Part shown: one piece after another, positions 7,003 to 13,590 of the stretch
Layout of the letters: each line of letters starts with the position of its first letter
Numbering within the stretch: position 1 is the stretch's first letter
Source: an uncultured Thiodictyon sp.
GTDB lineage: Bacteria > Pseudomonadota > Gammaproteobacteria > Chromatiales > Chromatiaceae
NCBI RefSeq assembly: GCF_903828115.1
Contig: NZ_CAIKKU010000468.1
Location: 1 to 34,250 of the forward strand
Reading direction: 5' to 3'
DNA length: 34,250 nucleotides
The notes under the pieces: model-generated
What the model was told of the DNA's origin: nothing
What the model saw: only the letters and a program-made list of their open reading frames with translations
Database searches by the model: none
Translations under genes and position numbers: made by a program

Positions 7003-9474
7003 ATGATCCACGCCCCCGCCCTCCTCAAAGACCTGCAACGCCTGCTCAAGGTCCTGGAAGACGACCTGCGCGCGCGCATCGGCGAGGACAGCGCGCTCGG
7101 TGCCGCCCTGGAAGGCGAATGGCAGACCGCCCGCGCCGCCGGGCGCACCGGGGAGACCCAGACGGCCTGGCTGGAGGCGGCGATCACCCAGGCGGCGGTG
7201 CATTGGCTGCTCTCCTGCGTCTTCGTCCGCTTCATCGAGGACAACGGGCTCATCCCCCGGCCCTGGCTGGCCGGTCCGGCGGGTGGCGAGAACAACCGCC
7301 TCGCACTGGCGCGCGACCGGCATGAGGGCTGGTTCCGCGCCCGGCCGCACGACAACGACCGCGACTATCTGCTCGCCTGCTTCCGCGAGGTCGGCGCCCT
7401 CCCGGGACTCGAGGACCTCTACGACGAGCGCCACAACCCGGTCTTCCGGCTCGGCTGCTCCGGCGATGCCGCCATGGCGCTCATGGCCTTCTGGCAGAAG
7501 ATCGACCCGGACCGCGGCCTGCTGGTCCACGACTTCACCGACCCCGAGTGGAACACCCGCTTCCTGGGCGACCTCTACCAGGACCTCTCCGAGGCCACGC
7601 GCAAGCGCTACGCACTGCTGCAGACGCCCGAGTTCGTGGAGGAATTCATCCTCGACCGCACCCTCACCCCGGCGCTCGACACCTTCGGCTACCAGGCGGT
7701 GCGCCTCATCGATCCCACCTGCGGCTCCGGCCACTTCCTGCTCGGCGCCTTCGCGCGCCTGCTCGCCATCCGGGCGCGCCACGAGCCGGGGCGCAACCCG
7801 CGCGACACGGTGCAGCGGGCGCTCGACGGGGTCTATGGCGTCGACCTCAATCCCTTTGCGGTCGCCATTGCCCGGTTCCGGCTGCTGGTCGCCGCGCTGG
7901 CCGCCAGTGACATTCACGCCTTGAGCGATGCGCCGCGGTTTCAGCTCCATTTGGCGGTCGGCGATAGCCTGCTGCATGGGCCGCGGTTCGGGCTCACCGG
8001 GACCATGGATCTTTTCGCCGCCGACTCCTACAAGGGTACCCGCCTGGAACATGCCTATGCCATCGAGGACCTGGGGCAGGTCAATGGCATCCTCGGGCAG
8101 CGCTATCATGCGGTGGTGGGGAATCCGCCCTATATCACGGTCAAGGATGCGGCACTCAATGCGGCCTACCGGGCACGCTATAACAGTTGTCACCGACAAT
8201 ATTCACTGGGCGTACCGTTTACGGAGCGGTTTTTCGAGTTGGCGATTCCGGGAGATGGCAATCAGCCGGCGGGCTATGTCGGGCTCATCACTGCCAATTC
8301 ATTCATGAAACGCGAGTTTGGCAACAAGCTGATCGAAGAGGCTCTGCCCGCATTAGATATCACCCATATTATCGACACCGGAGACGCCTACATCCCAGGA
8401 AACGGTACCCCATCTGTCATCCTGTTCGGACGCGACCAGCAGCCTGCCAGCGACAAGATTCGCATTGTAATGGGTATCAAGGGTGAGCCGACTACACCGG
8501 CCGATCCCACTCGGGGATTGGTGTGGCGCGCCATCGTAGATCAGGTGGACGTGGCTGGAAGCGAGTCGACCTATGTCTCAGTGGCCGATGCGCCACGAAT
8601 GATCTTCAGCAAACATCCGTGGAGCATTGGCGGCGGTGGTGCGTCTAACTTAAAGGATGTGATCGAATCGGCATCTGAAGGCGTTCTCGGCGATTTGAAA
8701 GAAGAAATTGGAAGAACGACTGTGGTTGGCGAAGACGATATTTGGATAGCTGATCAAAGTTTTTTTCAGCGACATGGCATTATGTCTGTTGTATCTTTAG
8801 TTACTGGCGAATGCGTCCGCGATTGGCGCATCTTTGATGCCCCCAACGTCTATTACCCATATGAGAGCTTATCCGGAGACGCCTTTAGGATTTTGCCTGA
8901 GAAAGACGGTCGTCATCTCTGGCGTTTTCGCTCCCTATTGAATGGCAGGACGGTTTTCGGTAAGACAATGACGGATGCCGGTAAGTACTGGTATGAGCAT
9001 CTTGAGAGATATCTTTCAAAACTCCGCACGCCACTTACGATTACGTTTGGCGAGATTACTACCCACAACCATTTCGTCCTCGACCGCGGCGGCAAAGTGT
9101 TCAAGCAGACCGCTCCGGTCATCAAGCTCCCGCCCGAGGCAACGCAAGACGATCACCTATCCCTGATCGGCGTGCTTAACAGTTCGACCGGATGCTTCTG
9201 GATGAAGCAGGTCTGCTATCCAAAAAAGGGCAGCGGCATGGGCCGCGGCATTCAGCCCGAGCCCTGGATGGACCGCTACGCCTTTGCCGCGACCAGCCTT
9301 GCGGGGTTCCCGCTCACCGAGGAAAGACCGCTCGACCTCGCCCAAACCCTCGACCGCCTCGCCCAAGACTACGCCGCCTGCCTCCCGGCGGCCCTGATCG
9401 GATCGGCCTCGACCCCGGACCCGGAAATGTCTCACGTCAAGGCGCCAAGGCGCCAAGAAGAAAAGGAGGGTTGA
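7003..9474 (+). CDS. pglX: PglX N-terminal part: adenine-specific DNA methyltransferase of BREX (split gene)
   Basis: This 823-aa product holds the methyltransferase core of a type 2 PglX, which modifies host DNA so that BREX can tell it from phage DNA. Visible motifs are the AdoMet-binding loop DPTCGSGHF (237-245) and the N6-adenine catalytic motif NPPY (374-377). An N-terminal helical region of about 230 aa precedes them. ATG 7003 was chosen because MIHAPALLKDLQRLL is a PglX-like start; the frame extends to 6964 without support. The last 15 codons (from 9430) come from a palindromic repeat, so the natural C-terminus is missing. The missing part is encoded at 10266-11441. The stretch from about 8160 to 9060 is much lower in G+C than the rest (two 60-base lines near 8700-8820 count 42-43%, against 67% at 7561-7620). 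This fits an exchanged target-recognition region. Confidence 0.9.
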   Translation: MIHAPALLKDLQRLLKVLEDDLRARIGEDSALGAALEGEWQTARAAGRTGETQTAWLEAAITQAAVHWLLSCVFVRFIEDNGLIPRPWLAGPAGGENNRLALARDRHEGWFRARPHDNDRDYLLACFREVGALPGLEDLYDERHNPVFRLGCSGDAAMALMAFWQKIDPDRGLLVHDFTDPEWNTRFLGDLYQDLSEATRKRYALLQTPEFVEEFILDRTLTPALDTFGYQAVRLIDPTCGSGHFLLGAFARLLAIRARHEPGRNPRDTVQRALDGVYGVDLNPFAVAIARFRLLVAALAASDIHALSDAPRFQLHLAVGDSLLHGPRFGLTGTMDLFAADSYKGTRLEHAYAIEDLGQVNGILGQRYHAVVGNPPYITVKDAALNAAYRARYNSCHRQYSLGVPFTERFFELAIPGDGNQPAGYVGLITANSFMKREFGNKLIEEALPALDITHIIDTGDAYIPGNGTPSVILFGRDQQPASDKIRIVMGIKGEPTTPADPTRGLVWRAIVDQVDVAGSESTYVSVADAPRMIFSKHPWSIGGGGASNLKDVIESASEGVLGDLKEEIGRTTVVGEDDIWIADQSFFQRHGIMSVVSLVTGECVRDWRIFDAPNVYYPYESLSGDAFRILPEKDGRHLWRFRSLLNGRTVFGKTMTDAGKYWYEHLERYLSKLRTPLTITFGEITTHNHFVLDRGGKVFKQTAPVIKLPPEATQDDHLSLIGVLNSSTGCFWMKQVCYPKKGSGMGRGIQPEPWMDRYAFAATSLAGFPLTEERPLDLAQTLDRLAQDYAACLPAALIGSASTPDPEMSHVKAPRRQEEKEG

Positions 9475-9563
9475 TGGTGATTGACCATGACCAACCAGGC
9501 GACGCGCCCGCCGCCTCTGCTCGCACACAACCCCCTTGGCGAGCTTGGCGCCTTGGCGTGAGA
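9430..9563. repeat. Inverted-repeat element that truncates the first pglX ORF
   Basis: TCTCACGTCAAGGCGCCAAG (9430-9449) is inverted at 9544-9563 with one mismatch in 20, and weaker pairing extends about 10 nt further in. The CACGCCAAGGCGCCAAG core resembles a family of short dispersed repeats common in bacterial genomes. PglX-like protein sequence stops at its left edge, and the first pglX ORF ends inside it (TGA 9472-9474). It lies immediately upstream of the vapBC pair, and the two may have arrived together. Confidence 0.85.
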
Positions 9564-9606
9564 CCTCTTCTGCCCAGCCCGCGCGACCCTGAACCGGAGC
9601 ATTGAG

Positions 9607-9894
9607 ATGCAAGCCATCGAGCTAGCCGCCACCATTTCACCTCAAGGCCATATCGATCTCGATCTGCCCGAGACCTTGCGCGGCTCATTCGGCCAACCGG
9701 CGCGGGTGTTGCTGCTGCTGGATGCGCCCGCCCCAGCCGCCGCTGCGCCAAGGACCGTTGCCGAGCGACGCGCGGCACTGCGTAAGGCATTGGCGGCGGC
9801 CGCTGCAGCCGGCGTGTTCGCCGACATCGAGGACCCGGTCGCCTGGCAACGCGCAGAGCGTGCCGACCGTCCTTTACCTGGCAGGGATGCTTGA
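9607..9894 (+). CDS. vapB: VapB-like antitoxin
   Basis: The 95-aa protein starts MQAIELAATISPQGHIDLDLP and then LRGSFGQPARVLLLLD, an AbrB-like strand pattern often seen in small antitoxins encoded just before PIN-domain toxins. An Ala-rich helix (ERRAALRKALAAAAAAGVF) and a DPVAWQRAERADRPLPGR tail follow; the tail resembles the toxin-binding end of such proteins. GGAG at 9594-9597 gives a ribosome site. Three bases separate its stop from the vapC start. Identification rests on the general pattern plus the neighbouring toxin. The pair sits inside a broken pglX gene. Confidence 0.75.
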   Translation: MQAIELAATISPQGHIDLDLPETLRGSFGQPARVLLLLDAPAPAAAAPRTVAERRAALRKALAAAAAAGVFADIEDPVAWQRAERADRPLPGRDA

Positions 9895-9897
9895 GCG

Positions 9898-10269
9898 ATG
9901 TGGCTCGCCGACAGCAATATCATCATCCTGGCCGCATCGAGACCCAACCACCCGTTGCATACTTGGCTAGAGGAGCACTTGCCGGCCATTTCATCCATCA
10001 CGCGTATCGAGGTGCTGGGGTATCACAAGCTCAAGCCGGGCGAGCAGGAACTCATCGAGGCTATCATTGAGCCGTTGGATGAACTCGGCATTGGACCGGC
10101 CACGGTGAATCTGGCCATCGGCTTGCGCCAGCAACGCAAGATGTCCCTGGGTGATGCCCTGATCGCAGCCACGGCCCTGGAGCACAATCTGACGCTCGCC
10201 ACGCACAACGAGGGCGACTTTTCATGGGTACCCGGCCTGAGGTTCGACAGCCTCACGGGAATCACATGA
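9898..10269 (+). CDS. vapC: VapC-type PIN-domain ribonuclease toxin
   Basis: The 123-aa protein is a full-length PIN domain. It starts MWLADSNIIILAA and has the four expected acidic active-site residues: D5, E38 (in SITRIEVLGY), D86 (SLGDALIAATAL) and D107 (THNEGDF). VapC toxins cleave tRNA or rRNA; the target here is unknown. Its stop overlaps the next start (ATGA at 10266-10269), so translation of the C-terminal part of PglX is likely coupled to that of the toxin. That makes loss or silencing of this toxin gene costly for PglX production. No damage is visible. Confidence 0.93.
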   Translation: MWLADSNIIILAASRPNHPLHTWLEEHLPAISSITRIEVLGYHKLKPGEQELIEAIIEPLDELGIGPATVNLAIGLRQQRKMSLGDALIAATALEHNLTLATHNEGDFSWVPGLRFDSLTGIT

Positions 10270-11441
10270 CCGCCCTACCGACCCGTGCCAGCCTCGATGC
10301 CGCCCGCGTTCGCGCCGAATCCATCCGCCGCCAACAGATCGCCTGGCAGGAGGAACTGGACTGGCGCTGCTATCGCCTCTACGGCCTGCTGGGCGACAAC
10401 ACGGATGACGAGTATCCCAACCCGCCCGAGATCGCGCTGGGCGAACGCGCCTTTGAAATCGTACTCGCCCGCCGAATCGCGGCGGGCGAGGAGCAGACCA
10501 CCTGGTTCACCCGCCACGGCTCCACGCCTATTACCGCAATCCCCGACCACTGGCCGGCGGGATACCGGCAAGTGGTCGAGGCGCGGATTGCACTGATCGA
10601 ATCGGATAAGTACATCGGGCTCATCGAGCGCCCCGAATACAAGCGCCGCTGGGCCGCCACCCCCTGGGTCGAGCAGGAACAGACGGCACTCAAGGGCTGG
10701 CTGCTGGACCGGCTGGAGACCCCGTCCTATTGGCCGGACCCGGTGGCCCTGACCAGCACCAGCCGCCTCGCCGACCGGGCACGCCGGGACCCTGAATTCA
10801 TGCAGGTCGCCGAGATCTACGCCGGCCGCCCGGACTTCGACCCGTCCGCCCTGGTAGCGGTCCTGGTCGCCGCCGAGTCCGTGCCCTTCCTGCCGGTGCT
10901 GCGCTACACCGAACCGGGGCTGCGCAAGCGTGAGCAATGGGAGTCCACCTGGGACCTGCAAAGGCGTGAGGACGCCGGCGAGCCGGTCGGCGAGATTCCG
11001 GTCCCGCCCAAATACAAGTCCACCGACTTCCTCAAGACCGACTGCTGGCGCCTGCGCGGGGGACTCGACGTGCCCAAGGAGCGCTGGGTGAGCTACCCCG
11101 GCGCCGAGCGCGGCGCCGATGGGAGTCTGGTCATCGCCTGGACCGGTTGGAACCACCTGCAACAGGCCACGGCACTCGCCGCCTATTATCTGGACATGAA
11201 GGAGGGCGAGGGCTGGGAACCGGCGCGCCTGCAACCCCTGCTCTCCGGCCTGTTGGAACTCATTCCCTGGCTCACGCAATGGCACAACGACTACGACGCC
11301 GAGCACGCCACCCGCATGGGCGACTATTTCGCCGGTTTCATCATTGACGAGGCCCGCACCCTGGGCCTGACCATGGACGACCTGCGCGCCTGGAAACCCG
11401 CCGCGGTCGCGGTTCGTCGCGGGCGGCGCAAGACCGGATGA
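10266..11441 (+). CDS. pglX: PglX C-terminal part encoded as a separate ORF after vapBC
   Basis: The 391-aa product begins MTALPTRASLDAARVRAESI, then EELDWRCYRLYGLL, and later has IPVPPKYKSTDFLKTDCWRL, DVPKERWVSYPGAER and AWTGWNHLQQATALAAYYLD. I recognise these segments as the C-terminal third of type 2 PglX proteins. No methyltransferase motif is present here; those are in the first ORF (7003-9474). Together the two are 1214 aa, the size of an intact PglX. Base composition returns to the high G+C typical of neighbouring genes. I chose ATG 10266, overlapping the vapC stop, because PglX-like sequence starts directly after it; an upstream start at 10224 would lie within vapC. The two halves may associate as a two-subunit enzyme, or the gene may be inactive; the uninterrupted frames favour retained function. 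Confidence 0.88.
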   Translation: MTALPTRASLDAARVRAESIRRQQIAWQEELDWRCYRLYGLLGDNTDDEYPNPPEIALGERAFEIVLARRIAAGEEQTTWFTRHGSTPITAIPDHWPAGYRQVVEARIALIESDKYIGLIERPEYKRRWAATPWVEQEQTALKGWLLDRLETPSYWPDPVALTSTSRLADRARRDPEFMQVAEIYAGRPDFDPSALVAVLVAAESVPFLPVLRYTEPGLRKREQWESTWDLQRREDAGEPVGEIPVPPKYKSTDFLKTDCWRLRGGLDVPKERWVSYPGAERGADGSLVIAWTGWNHLQQATALAAYYLDMKEGEGWEPARLQPLLSGLLELIPWLTQWHNDYDAEHATRMGDYFAGFIIDEARTLGLTMDDLRAWKPAAVAVRRGRRKTG

Positions 11442-12490
11442 CCACCTTGCGCCAATTCGCCGGCGGCGACGCACTGGTCCCGGGCGGTACCGCCTGGTAT
11501 CTGGCTGACCTGGGTGAGCTGCGCGGCAAGCAGGAACTCTATACCCGTCAGTCTCCCCAGCGGCTGAAGGCGCTGCGTGAGCATGCACTGATCGAGAGCG
11601 CGGTATCGAGCAATCGGATCGAGGGGATTGAGGTCGAGCCGCGCCGGATCGCGGACCTGATCCATGGGACGCCGCTGCTGCGTGATCGCGATGAGGAAGA
11701 GGTGCGCGGCTACCGTGATGCGCTGACCCTGATCCACGCGCAGGGTGCCGGCCTGTCGGTTGCAGAAGAGACCATCCGTCGCCTGCATGCCCTGACCCGC
11801 GGGGAGATCTGGGATGCCGGAAAGTACAAGGAGCGGGACTGCGACATCATCGAGCGGTACTCGGACGGCAGTGAGCGGGTACGTTTCCGTACCGTGCCGG
11901 CGGCCGACAGCCCAGCCGCCATGGTCCGCCTGATCGATGAAAACCAGCGGTGTGGGGAGGAGGGCTGGGTTCACCCGCTGATCGCCATGGCCGCCTTCAA
12001 TCTGGACTTCCTGTGCATCCATCCGTTTCGGGACGGCAACGGCCGGGTTTCGCGGCTGCTGCTGCTGTTGCAGTGCTATCACCAAGGCATCGAGGTCGGG
12101 CGCTACATCAGCCTTGAACGGTTGATCGAGCAGAACAAGGAGCGCTACTACGAGACCTTGGAACTTAGCTCCCAAGGCTGGCACGAGGGGCGACAGGACC
12201 CCTGGCCCTTCATCAATTATGTGCTGTTCATCCTGAAGAGCGCCTACCGGGAGCTGATCGAGCGCGTGGGCGAGGTCCAGGCACCCCGCGGCGCCAAGAC
12301 CGAGCAGGTTCAGGCGGCGCTGCGTCGTCTGCCCAGGGAGTTCACCCTGACCCAACTGGAGCAGGCGTGCCCTGGCGTGAGTCGGGACATGATCCGCCGC
12401 GTGCTGGCCGACGAACGCGGCAAGTCCGTGGACTGCGTGGGTCGCGGACCGGGTGCGAAATGGGTCCGTCGCGACGGCGAATCAGGGTAA
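11438..12490 (+). CDS. Fic-family protein with N-terminal inhibitory motif
   Basis: The 350-aa protein carries the complete Fic motif HPFRDGNGRVSR (H195 to R206), which usually transfers AMP from ATP to a protein target. S58NRIEG63 matches the (S/T)xxxE(G/N) inhibitory helix that keeps Fic proteins autoinhibited; E62 would block ATP binding. The N-terminal region resembles the Fic_N extension and the last 70 residues a winged-helix segment, the common architecture of stand-alone Fic regulators. Its ATG overlaps the stop of the pglX C-terminal ORF (ATGA at 11438-11441), so it is co-translated with the BREX methyltransferase. A target within BREX or among the nearby toxins is possible but unproven. 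Confidence 0.93.
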   Translation: MTTLRQFAGGDALVPGGTAWYLADLGELRGKQELYTRQSPQRLKALREHALIESAVSSNRIEGIEVEPRRIADLIHGTPLLRDRDEEEVRGYRDALTLIHAQGAGLSVAEETIRRLHALTRGEIWDAGKYKERDCDIIERYSDGSERVRFRTVPAADSPAAMVRLIDENQRCGEEGWVHPLIAMAAFNLDFLCIHPFRDGNGRVSRLLLLLQCYHQGIEVGRYISLERLIEQNKERYYETLELSSQGWHEGRQDPWPFINYVLFILKSAYRELIERVGEVQAPRGAKTEQVQAALRRLPREFTLTQLEQACPGVSRDMIRRVLADERGKSVDCVGRGPGAKWVRRDGESG

Positions 12491-12573
12491 ACTCACGCTA
12501 AAGAGCGTAAGAAAGAGGGTACTGTGATCGGCACGCCCCGCACACGACTCGACATTCGATCAGCCCGTAACTC

Positions 12574-12598
12574 GTAGGGTACGCAATGCGTACCCTAC
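12574..12598. repeat. 25-bp perfect palindrome (GTAGGGTACGCA family)
   Basis: GTAGGGTACGCA and its exact inverse TGCGTACCCTAC flank a single A. This is a dispersed repeat type often found between genes in proteobacteria. A degenerate copy (21 of 25 identical) lies at 13535-13559, so the two bracket the antitoxin/DUF2442 segment. The rest of 12491-12653 holds no gene I can support. Confidence 0.9.
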
Positions 12599-12653
12599 CA
12601 ATTGCGGTGCGATGATGGCATTATGACTGCGTTTCGACTGCGGGAGAACCATC

Positions 12654-12914
12654 ATGCCCACCATGACCTTACGTGACGTGCCGGACGAGTTGCATGCCTG
12701 GCTCAAACAGCAGGCGCAGGCGCATCACCGCTCGGTGAACAAGGAGGCCATCGCCCTACTGGATCGCCTGCGCGACGAGGCCCCCGCAGTCCGGCGTCGG
12801 ACCACGGTGGACGAGATCATGGCCATCGCCGGGCGCGTGGCGCGGGCACCGGTACTGGACGATCGCAGCGCCGATGAGATTCTCGGTTATGACGAAGACG
12901 GTCTGCCGCGGTGA
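12654..12914 (+). CDS. FitA/VapB-type ribbon-helix-helix antitoxin
   Basis: The 86-aa protein begins MPTMTLRDVPDELHAWLKQQ and then AHHRSVNKEAIALLDRL, the strand-helix-helix pattern of FitA-like antitoxins (residues about 4-44). The tail contains DRSADEILGYDEDGLPR, a typical toxin-contacting end. It overlaps its toxin reading frame by four bases (GTGA at 12911-12914). That toxin is broken (next entry), so this antitoxin now has no local partner. It could still repress its promoter or neutralise a related VapC elsewhere in the genome. Confidence 0.88.
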   Translation: MPTMTLRDVPDELHAWLKQQAQAHHRSVNKEAIALLDRLRDEAPAVRRRTTVDEIMAIAGRVARAPVLDDRSADEILGYDEDGLPR

Positions 12915-13085
12915 CCAACGGCCCCCTTGTCATCGACACCTCGGCCTTGCTTGCGGTGCTGTTCGTCGAGGACGACGCTCAGACTCGGCGACTGCTTTTC
13001 CTATGCCCTGGCCAAGCAGCGCGGTGAGCCGCTGTTGTTCAAAGGTGACGATTTTTCCCGGACTGACTTGATCGCAGCACTCTGA
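12911..13085 (+). pseudogene. vapC: VapC toxin with large internal deletion and frameshift
   Basis: From GTG 12911 the frame reads [20 protein letters not shown], the N-terminus of a PIN domain with its first active-site Asp, then leaves the family. In the +1 frame from 12987 it reads [20 protein letters not shown] and [12 protein letters not shown], the normal C-terminus of the same family, ending TGA 13083-13085. Relative to a typical VapC of about 130 aa, roughly 75 central residues are missing and the two ends are out of frame. The toxin must be inactive. Both ends are well preserved, so the deletion looks recent. Confidence 0.9.
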
Positions 13086-13103
13086 ATATCGGAGGCTAAA
13101 TCC

Positions 13104-13538
13104 ATGACCACGCCACCTCGTATTCTTGATGCTCAGATCACCGGACCACTGCTGATCGACATCGCTTGGAGTACTGGTGAAACCCTGAGCGTCGATCTTT
13201 CTGACTGTGTCAGGCCGCCATTCGACCTGCTTGCAGACCCGGCTTTCTTTGCCAGAATGAAGTGTGATGAGTGGGGCCACGGATTAGACTGGCCGGACGG
13301 ACTTGACCTTGGCGCAGATACGCTTTATGAACTTTGCCGTCGACAAGCCGGACTGCCCACCATCAGTGACTTCAATGCCTGGATGGCAAGGAATGGGATG
13401 ACGCTCACGGCTGCTGCAGAAACGCTGGGAATGACACGACGGAAGATTTCGGACTACCGCACAGGCAGTCGCCCCATTCCAAAAGTCGTCGGATTGGCGT
13501 GTAAGGCCATCGATATGGAGCATTCTCGTATCCAGTAG
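13104..13538 (+). CDS. DUF2442 domain fused to a helix-turn-helix
   Basis: The 144-aa protein has an N-terminal DUF2442-like region (residues about 8-85, with DEWGHGLDWPDGLDLGADTL) and a C-terminal helix-turn-helix (about 95-140, MTLTAAAETLGMTRRKISDY then RTGSRPIPKVVGLACKAI). Such proteins are small regulators often found beside toxin-antitoxin genes, but their biochemical role is not established. It starts 18 nt after the broken vapC, with GGAGG at 13091-13095 as a ribosome site. Its TAG stop lies inside the repeat at 13535-13559, so the very end may have been rewritten by that repeat. Confidence 0.75.
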   Translation: MTTPPRILDAQITGPLLIDIAWSTGETLSVDLSDCVRPPFDLLADPAFFARMKCDEWGHGLDWPDGLDLGADTLYELCRRQAGLPTISDFNAWMARNGMTLTAAAETLGMTRRKISDYRTGSRPIPKVVGLACKAIDMEHSRIQ

Positions 13539-13559
13539 GGCGCGCGATGCGTACCCGAC
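13535..13559. repeat. Degenerate copy of the GTAGGG palindrome
   Basis: It begins GTAGGGCGCGCGATGCGTAC and matches 21 of 25 positions of the perfect palindrome at 12574-12598, same orientation. It supplies the stop codon of the preceding gene and ends 32 nt before the pglY start. An AT-rich stretch (ATAAAATAATA, about 13560-13570) after it could be part of the promoter for the large downstream operon. Confidence 0.75.
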
Positions 13560-13590
13560 ATAAAATAATACATCGATTGGGAGCGATGTC

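Noticed and set aside
9192-9605. Plus-strand ORF of 137 codons over the pglX break
   Set aside because: It overlaps the true pglX frame and then the inverted repeat, with no family pattern. The pglX reading explains the conserved part.
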